Assembly: GCF_017811175.1 (NCBI RefSeq)
Contig: NZ_JACWIJ010000002.1
Coordinates: 186,001-250,000, forward strand
DNA: 64,000 nt
Direction: 5' to 3'
Source: Melaminivora jejuensis
GTDB lineage: Bacteria; Pseudomonadota; Gammaproteobacteria; Burkholderiales; Burkholderiaceae_C
The notes beneath the pieces are model-generated. The model saw only the letters and a list, made by a program, of their open reading frames with translations. It made no database searches and was not told the origin of the DNA. A program made the position numbers and the translations under genes. Shown piece by piece: positions 56,743 to 64,000 of this stretch; position 1 is the first letter of the stretch, and the number at the start of each line of letters is the position of its first letter.

Positions 56743-58022
56743 GGTGTACACAGGGGTTGGATGAGGGCCAGGAGTTCTTTTTCGTGTTCCGCGCGCTCTT
56801 CTGGTGTGGGCGGCTTGACGGCCAACCGTTGGATGGCCTGCGCTGTGAGGGCGTTGCGCATCAGGACAAAGGGCGAGCTGGCCGGGTTGTCCTTGCCGCG
56901 CGCCCGGTTGTCGATGGAGGCAAACTGCACGCGGATCATCTCCACCCGCAGCGCGTAGGCCCAGGCAAAGAGTTTGTCGCGCGCTTGTGGCAGGCCGGCA
57001 CTGCCGAATTTGTTGGTGTAGTAGAGCAAGGCAGCGGTGAAAAGCTCATGGGTGTAGCGGTAGCGCCCTTGCGACGAGCCGAAGCGGCCAACGCGCTCGG
57101 CGGCTTGCTGCTCCACCCATTCCAGCTCCTTCAGCAAAAAGGACACCCTCTCGAAAAAAGGCCGCCCGGCGATCAGCGGTGCATCCAGCTGGAATCGGCT
57201 GCGTGCTGCGTCGTGGTCGTGCAGCGTCACGGGTGCCAGCCAGGACGTCAGCAAAGGCATGGCAGTCTGCGCCGCCAGGTGATAGCGCTCGCAAGGCATG
57301 AGCGCGCGAGCGTGGGCTGCCGGCGCAATGCCCTTGAACATGCCGATGTCGTGAATGGAAAAGCCCGGCGCGCTTTCGCCGCGCGACCAGCGGGCAATGC
57401 GGTAGAGAAAAGTGGCAAAAAGCCGGTGCAGCGTCTTGTCCGGCGTCGACTCCCAGGCCTCGACCACGGCGGTCTGCATGGCAGCCGATTCATTCCGCAT
57501 TTCCCGCAGGTGGTGGGCCTTGAGCAGATCATGGGGAGCCAGCGGCTTGCCCCGGTAGTTCTGTGAATCGAACACTCGAAAGGCCTCGTCCACGTCGTCG
57601 GTCACCACGCGCACCAGTTGGCACCGGTTGCTGATGAAGTCGAGCAGGCTTTCTTTCTCAGCGTCCTCCAGCGCAGCCAGCCGATGCTGCAAGGCTTGCC
57701 AAACCAGGCACACCGGTGCCTTGTTCTGGCGATCGGGCAACAGGTTGTGGCACTGGAGCACCGCCATCACCATGCGCAGCGTCAGCAGCCGCTGTTGGCC
57801 ATCCACCACATCCAGCCAGCCATCGCATTCGTGGAGAATGACTGCGCCCAGCACATACGGGACATCTTCGTCGCGGGCTTGCGCCTGCCTGAGATCGTCC
57901 ACTAGTTGCAAGGCTGTTTCGGGCTGCCAGCGATAGGGGCGCTGGTATTCGGGAATGCGCAGCTTTTGCGCCAGCAGCGCGCCCACGCTGACGGCGCTGA
58001 CCCCGGCTTCCTTGATTGCCAT
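56739..58022 (-). CDS. DUF262 domain-containing protein (GmrS-like, no HNH)
   Basis: The 427-residue protein has the DUF262 domain: KLRIPEYQRPYRWQPETALQ near residue 20, VLGAVILHECDGWLDVVDGQ and QQRLLTLRMVMAVLQ near residues 75-95. VFDSQNYRGKPLAPHDLLKA near residue 155 matches the second conserved DUF262 block. The C-terminal half is helical and has no HNH signature. It probably partners the next gene, to which it is coupled by an ATGA overlap. ATG 58022 has AAAGG 8 bases upstream. An in-frame extension to 58082 looks non-coding. Confidence 0.9.
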   Translation of the reverse strand: MAIKEAGVSAVSVGALLAQKLRIPEYQRPYRWQPETALQLVDDLRQAQARDEDVPYVLGAVILHECDGWLDVVDGQQRLLTLRMVMAVLQCHNLLPDRQNKAPVCLVWQALQHRLAALEDAEKESLLDFISNRCQLVRVVTDDVDEAFRVFDSQNYRGKPLAPHDLLKAHHLREMRNESAAMQTAVVEAWESTPDKTLHRLFATFLYRIARWSRGESAPGFSIHDIGMFKGIAPAAHARALMPCERYHLAAQTAMPLLTSWLAPVTLHDHDAARSRFQLDAPLIAGRPFFERVSFLLKELEWVEQQAAERVGRFGSSQGRYRYTHELFTAALLYYTNKFGSAGLPQARDKLFAWAYALRVEMIRVQFASIDNRARGKDNPASSPFVLMRNALTAQAIQRLAVKPPTPEERAEHEKELLALIQPLCTP

Positions 58023-58100
58023 GTGCTGCCTTTCATGTGTTGTTGTCAGGGTGCCCTGGTGGAGCCAGCCCGCGCGGGTCACGCATTGGCCGTGCTGCCG

Positions 58101-58487
58101 TCAAGGCGTAGGCTGTGCGTGCTGCGCGCAGCGTGGGGTGCGATAGCCGCGGATGGATGCCATCTGACTGGGCTTGCCGCACGACTCGCACAGGCGTGCG
58201 GACAAGGCTTCGGCCAGGTCGATCATGGCTTGCTGGCGTTCGGTGGCGGGTTCCAGGACAAAGCGCAGCCGGCCCCATTTCTGCTTGATCTGCATGGCTG
58301 CTGCCTGTGGCGCGTCGTCCTGTTCGGTTTCCTGTTGCAGGCGCTCGCACAGCGTGTCGATCAGGGTGAACCAGCCATCGCCGCATTGCACTCCCCAGCC
58401 CATGGCGCAGGTCTGCCGGTCGGCGTGGCGGTGTTGCAATAGCTGCGGGTGGCGCTGGCACAGCAGGGCATCAAGTTCTGGACTCAT
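58101..58487 (-). CDS. small zinc-ribbon-like protein of the sirtuin/DUF262 cassette
   Basis: The 128-residue protein reads CGDGWFTLIDTLCERLQQET, then MQIKQKWGRLRFVLEPATER and SARLCESCGKPSQMASIRGY with a final RCAQHA. The CxxC plus C-x2-H pattern suggests a zinc site. I recognise the pattern (GW..lid.lC, IK.K.G.LRF, CE.CG.p, tlC..HA) from uncharacterised bacterial proteins but cannot name a function. Its ATG overlaps the sirtuin stop (ATGA at 58484-58487), and 78 bases separate it from the DUF262 gene. Confidence 0.8.
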   Translation of the reverse strand: MSPELDALLCQRHPQLLQHRHADRQTCAMGWGVQCGDGWFTLIDTLCERLQQETEQDDAPQAAAMQIKQKWGRLRFVLEPATERQQAMIDLAEALSARLCESCGKPSQMASIRGYRTPRCAQHAQPTP

Positions 58488-59578
58488 GGTGTCGGTCTGC
58501 CTGGGTGTGATGAAAGGTCTCGTCCCTGGAGGCGCGCCGCTATTCCTTCCAGCGCCTGCCTGGCCCCCAGTGCCAGTTCGATCGCCTGGGGGTTGTGGAT
58601 GTTTGCCTCGTGCGGGTTGATGCGAATCAGCTTGCTGCCGCGCTGCTGCAGGCGCCGGGTGAAGTGGCGCACCGTGGCGATGGCGTTGCTGGCGCCGATC
58701 TCCAGCACCAGCGGGGCGGGGCTTTGATCCAGCCATCTGTCGAGCAATGCGCGCTGCTGGTCGCTGCGCTCGTGGTTCCAGTGCCAGTCCTCGAACATCA
58801 GGATGTTGGGCCGCGCCAGAGCGCCGCAGTGCGGGCACAGCGGCAGCGGCCCCTGCCACTGGCAGCTGGCCTCGTCCACCTGCGGGCGAAGGCCTGCCGT
58901 GCCCCAGAGGCTGCCCGTGCAGTTGGCCGAGCACTGCAGCCGGTGGATGGTGCCGTGGCATTCGTACACGCGGGCCGGCGTGAAGCCCGCTTTCTGGAAA
59001 TGCCCATCGACGTTGCTGGTGAAGACGAAGCTGCCCTGCGCCATGCGCTGGCTCCAGCCGTGCAGGATGCCGAAGCCGGCGTGGGGCGCGGTGGCGCGGT
59101 ACAGCTTCAGCCGGTGGCCATAGAAGCCCCAGGCGGTGGCCGGGCGCTCCTGGAAGGCACGGGGTGATGCAATGCTCTCGAACGGCAGCCGGGCCTGGGC
59201 CAGCGCCGGATAGGCGCGCCAGAAACCCTCCTCGCCCCGAAAGTCGGGCAGGCCGGAGTCGATGCCCATGCCGGCGCCGGCGGCCACGACCATGCTGTGC
59301 GCGTTGCTAATCCAGTCGGCGGCCTGGGCCAGCTTGTCCTGCAGCAACAGATCCGGCCCTGCACAGGCCCCGTCCGTGATGCGCCAGTGCTGGCCTTGCT
59401 CATCCCAGTCCAGGATGTCGCCGCGCATGGCCGCGCGCAGCTGTCTGGCGTGCTGGTAGCCGATGCGCAGCGCGCGCTGCAGGGCGGCGATGCCGGGGTC
59501 GCGACGAAAAAGCACGCTCTGGCGGGCGCGCGGGTACAGCGGGTCGTCGCGACCGGTGGGGGGTGTGTCGGTGGCCAT
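58484..59578 (-). CDS. SIR2-family NAD-dependent protein with N-terminal FtsK-gamma-like winged helix
   Basis: The 364-residue protein has a complete sirtuin core: VVAAGAGMGIDSGLPDFRGE near residue 100, FTSNVDGHFQKAGF, catalytic His in YECHGTIHRLQC, four zinc cysteines (LQCSANC and PLCPHCGA), RPNILMFED, LEIGASNAIATV and LIRINPHEANI. All NAD-binding residues appear present, so deacetylase or NAD-consuming activity is possible. Residues ~10-50 (DDPLYPRARQSVLF, ALQRALRIGYQHARQLRAAM) resemble the DNA-binding gamma domain of FtsK. ATG 59578 is chosen; two ATGs 9-12 bases upstream are alternatives. It is the first gene of a four-gene unit with two DUF262 genes. Confidence 0.9.
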   Translation of the reverse strand: MATDTPPTGRDDPLYPRARQSVLFRRDPGIAALQRALRIGYQHARQLRAAMRGDILDWDEQGQHWRITDGACAGPDLLLQDKLAQAADWISNAHSMVVAAGAGMGIDSGLPDFRGEEGFWRAYPALAQARLPFESIASPRAFQERPATAWGFYGHRLKLYRATAPHAGFGILHGWSQRMAQGSFVFTSNVDGHFQKAGFTPARVYECHGTIHRLQCSANCTGSLWGTAGLRPQVDEASCQWQGPLPLCPHCGALARPNILMFEDWHWNHERSDQQRALLDRWLDQSPAPLVLEIGASNAIATVRHFTRRLQQRGSKLIRINPHEANIHNPQAIELALGARQALEGIAARLQGRDLSSHPGRPTP

Positions 59579-59642
59579 GGCTGCCATCATGCGCCGAGGG
59601 TGCGACAAGTTGTGTCGCAGGCCGGTAGGGATGGCGTTGGAT

Positions 59643-59692
59643 GGCCAAATCGGCCTGCAACCCTTGCCAGGCAAGCGCTGACAGCTATCAAA
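59643..59692 (-). repeat. dispersed repeat, copy 13 (left of galU, upstream end of the cassette)
   Basis: GCCTGCAACCCTTGCCAGGC, then AAGCGCTGACAGCTATCAAA, is one of the best copies. It lies between galU and the sirtuin gene in the same orientation as copy 12. Confidence 0.9.
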
Positions 59693-59701
59693 AAAGGAGT
59701 T

Positions 59702-60588
59702 TCACAGCTCCAGCGTTTTCAGATACCCGCGGAAATACTCGCCCACTTGCGGATGCCGCAGCGCCAGCTCGACGGAGGCCTCCAGGAAACCTTCCTTGCT
59801 GCCGCAGTCGTAGCGCTTGCCGGTGTATTGATAGGCATAGACCGCTTCATGCTGGATCAGCCGGGCGATGGCATCGGTGAGCTGGATCTCGCCGCCCACG
59901 CCGCGTGGCTGGCTGCGGATCTCGTCGAAGATGCGCGGGTCAGCACATAGCGCCCGGCCACGCCCATGCGCGAGGGGGCTTTTTCCGGCGCGGGCTTTTC
60001 CACGATCTCCTCGACGCGCAAGAGCGGCCCGCCGGCGCCTTCGCCGCGCACGATGCCGTAGCGGCGCGTGTGCTCAGGGGGCACTTCCTGTACGGCGATC
60101 AAGGAGCGGCCCTGCTTTTCAAAAGCCGCCGTCATCTGCGCCATCACGCCCGGGCCGCCGTTGTTGCCCACCATCAGGTCGTCGGCCAGGATGACGGCGA
60201 AGGCTTCGCTGCCCACCAGCGGCTCGGCGCACAGCACGGCGTGGCCCAGGCCCAGCGAACGCGGCTGTCGCACGAACAGGCAGTGCATGTCCGAGGGACT
60301 GACGCTGCGCACCAACGCCAGCATTTCCTGCTTGCCAGCCGCCTCCAGCTCCGACTCCAGCTCGTAGGAGGTGTCGAAATGGTCTTCGATGGCGCGCTTG
60401 CTGCGCCCGGTCACGAAGATCATGTCGCGGATGCCGGCCTCGTAGGCTTCCTCGACGGCGTACTGGATCAGCGGCTTGTCCACCACCGGCAGCATCTCCT
60501 TGGGAGATGCCTTGGTCGCCGGCAGAAAGCGCGTGCCGAGGCCGGCTACGGGGAAGACGGCTTTGCGGATGCGGGTCGGAATGCTCAA
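59702..60588 (-). pseudogene. galU: UTP-glucose-1-phosphate uridylyltransferase, frameshifted
   Basis: GalU makes UDP-glucose for envelope sugars. From TTG 60588 (GAGG 7 bases upstream) the protein reads [40 protein letters not shown] and [20 protein letters not shown] as expected. At GRYVLT near codon 216 the frame breaks. The remainder ([40 protein letters not shown]) lies one frame over. One more G in the GGG at 59937-59939 restores a normal 295-residue enzyme. The gene is nearly indispensable and otherwise perfect, so an assembly error is the likelier cause. Confidence 0.92.
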
Positions 60589-60673
60589 GTGTTGCCTCGC
60601 TGGGTGATTGGAATCGTTGCAGCGCAGGGGGCCGGCGCGCTGGCCTGCCCCTATGCCCCTCTCGGCAACGATG

Positions 60674-63559
<2,886 letters not shown>

Positions 63560-63571
63560 GGGAATGCAAAA

Positions 63572-63591
63572 CGGCATCCCGCGGGATGCCG
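63572..63591 (-). promoter_or_regulatory. 20-bp perfect palindrome in the valS leader
   Basis: CGGCATCCCGCGGGATGCCG at 63572-63591 is fully self-complementary. On the minus strand it is followed by TTTT and, 12 bases after the palindrome, by the valS ATG. It could act as an attenuator-like hairpin, a translational block or an operator. Confidence 0.5.
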
Positions 63592-63654
63592 CCAAAGGCA
63601 GAGGGTTGGCAGGGATTGGACGATGGGCGGGATTTTATGCGCTGCATCCATGCT

Positions 63655-63711
63655 ACTTATATAGTAGCTATCAGCGCTTGCCTGGCAATGGTTTGCGGCT
63701 GATTTCATTCT
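63655..63711 (+). repeat. dispersed repeat, copy 14
   Basis: TAGTAGCTATCAGCGCTTGC, then CTGGCAATGGTTTGCGGCTG. It lies between the divergent valS and TolC-family genes. Confidence 0.88.
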
Positions 63712-63790
63712 TGAGATAGTGGCTGACAGGCGTCTGGCGGCTTTGGGCACAATGCGGCGCTGGTCTTTTCCGACGCCCGCCGTACCCGAA

Positions 63791-64000
63791 GTGAATTCCT
63801 TTTTCCGCTCCATCGCCGGCGCTGCCCTGCTGCTGGCCGGCGCGCTGCCCACCGGGGCGCAGCCGGCGGGCGACGCTGCGCCTACCGTGCGGCCTGTCGT
63901 GTCGCCAGCCATGCCGCCTGCCGCCGGCATCAGCTTTGCCCAGGCGCGCCAATGGCTGCTGGAGCGCTCCGACCGCCTGGGCGCCGCCGCCAGCGCATTG
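63791..64000 (+). CDS. TolC-family outer membrane protein, N-terminal part
   Basis: The gene runs off the right edge; 70 residues are seen. A signal peptide (MNSFFRSIAGAALLLAGALP, cleavage near TGAQP) is followed by ISFAQARQWLLERSDRLGAA, which resembles the first helix of TolC/OprM-type outer membrane efflux proteins. GTG 63791 gives a normal signal peptide; the in-frame ATG 63752 would add 13 residues. The family call rests on a short segment. Confidence 0.6.
   Translation, partial: MNSFFRSIAGAALLLAGALPTGAQPAGDAAPTVRPVVSPAMPPAAGISFAQARQWLLERSDRLGAAASAL

Noticed and set aside
58023..58082. A 20-residue N-terminal extension of the DUF262 protein
   Set aside because: AAAGG sits right before ATG 58022, and the extension has no similarity to DUF262 N-termini.

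Overview
The window is GC-rich bacterial DNA with dense, short-spaced genes. Gene content and protein sequences point to a betaproteobacterium of the family Comamonadaceae (Acidovorax/Alicycliphilus/Melaminivora-like); this is inferred from gene families and from a short dispersed repeat (core AGCTGTCAGCGCTTG) that I associate with that family. No database search was possible.

Layout. 0-5 kb: purine catabolism (uraH 3' end, xdhC, puuD, guaD). 5-8 kb: dcd, a YpfJ-type zinc metallopeptidase and an rhlE-type helicase gene with a frameshift. 8-10.7 kb: wreckage of a nitrous-oxide reductase locus (nosL, nosD, nosR and apbE/nosX fragments). 10.7-20 kb: apaH, an H-NS-like gene, acnA, a FAD monooxygenase, an MFS transporter and a membrane-anchored glutamate-synthase-like protein. 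20-25 kb: a LytS/LytTR two-component system with a 2TM protein, uppP and a secreted YfaP-like protein. 25-28.4 kb: an alpha/beta hydrolase, then a tightly packed GT2-GtrA-ChbG glycolipid module. 28.4-31 kb: a 161-bp tandem duplication next to argF-argD. 31-41 kb: housekeeping genes (DUF3579, rpsT, murJ, sirB1-type, usp, AI-2E exporter, purM, hda, HAD phosphatase, pcnB, folK). 41-50.5 kb: Bug receptor, Csp-like copper protein, ferredoxin reductase, SDR, two envelope proteins, gcdH with a divergent LysR gene, and phr with a poly-alanine minisatellite.

50.5-53 kb is a scar region: about 1.1 kb without a recognisable gene, a complete IS5-family element, the first 40 residues of a tyrosine integrase, a cluster of TGACGGTA sites and tRNA-Leu(CAA). 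This looks like the remains of an island integrated at the tRNA. cysM, a NUDIX gene and tusA follow.

54.8-59.6 kb holds the most interesting accessory unit: four co-directional genes encoding a sirtuin with an N-terminal FtsK-gamma-like winged helix, a small zinc-ribbon protein, a DUF262 protein and a DUF262-DUF1524(HNH) protein. Two overlaps are ATGA type, and two same-orientation copies of the dispersed repeat bracket the unit. It has the architecture of a modification-sensing or NAD-linked anti-phage system; that function is inferred. galU (frameshifted), valS and the start of a TolC-family gene close the window.

Quality note: at least eight genes are interrupted, or lose their natural start, through the apparent absence of exactly one G or C in a G/C run (rhlE, nosD, apbE, FAD monooxygenase, LytS kinase, AI-2E exporter, Bug receptor, galU). 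That uniformity suggests homopolymer under-calling in the assembly, at least for the housekeeping genes. The large internal deletions in the nos locus cannot be explained that way and are taken as real decay.
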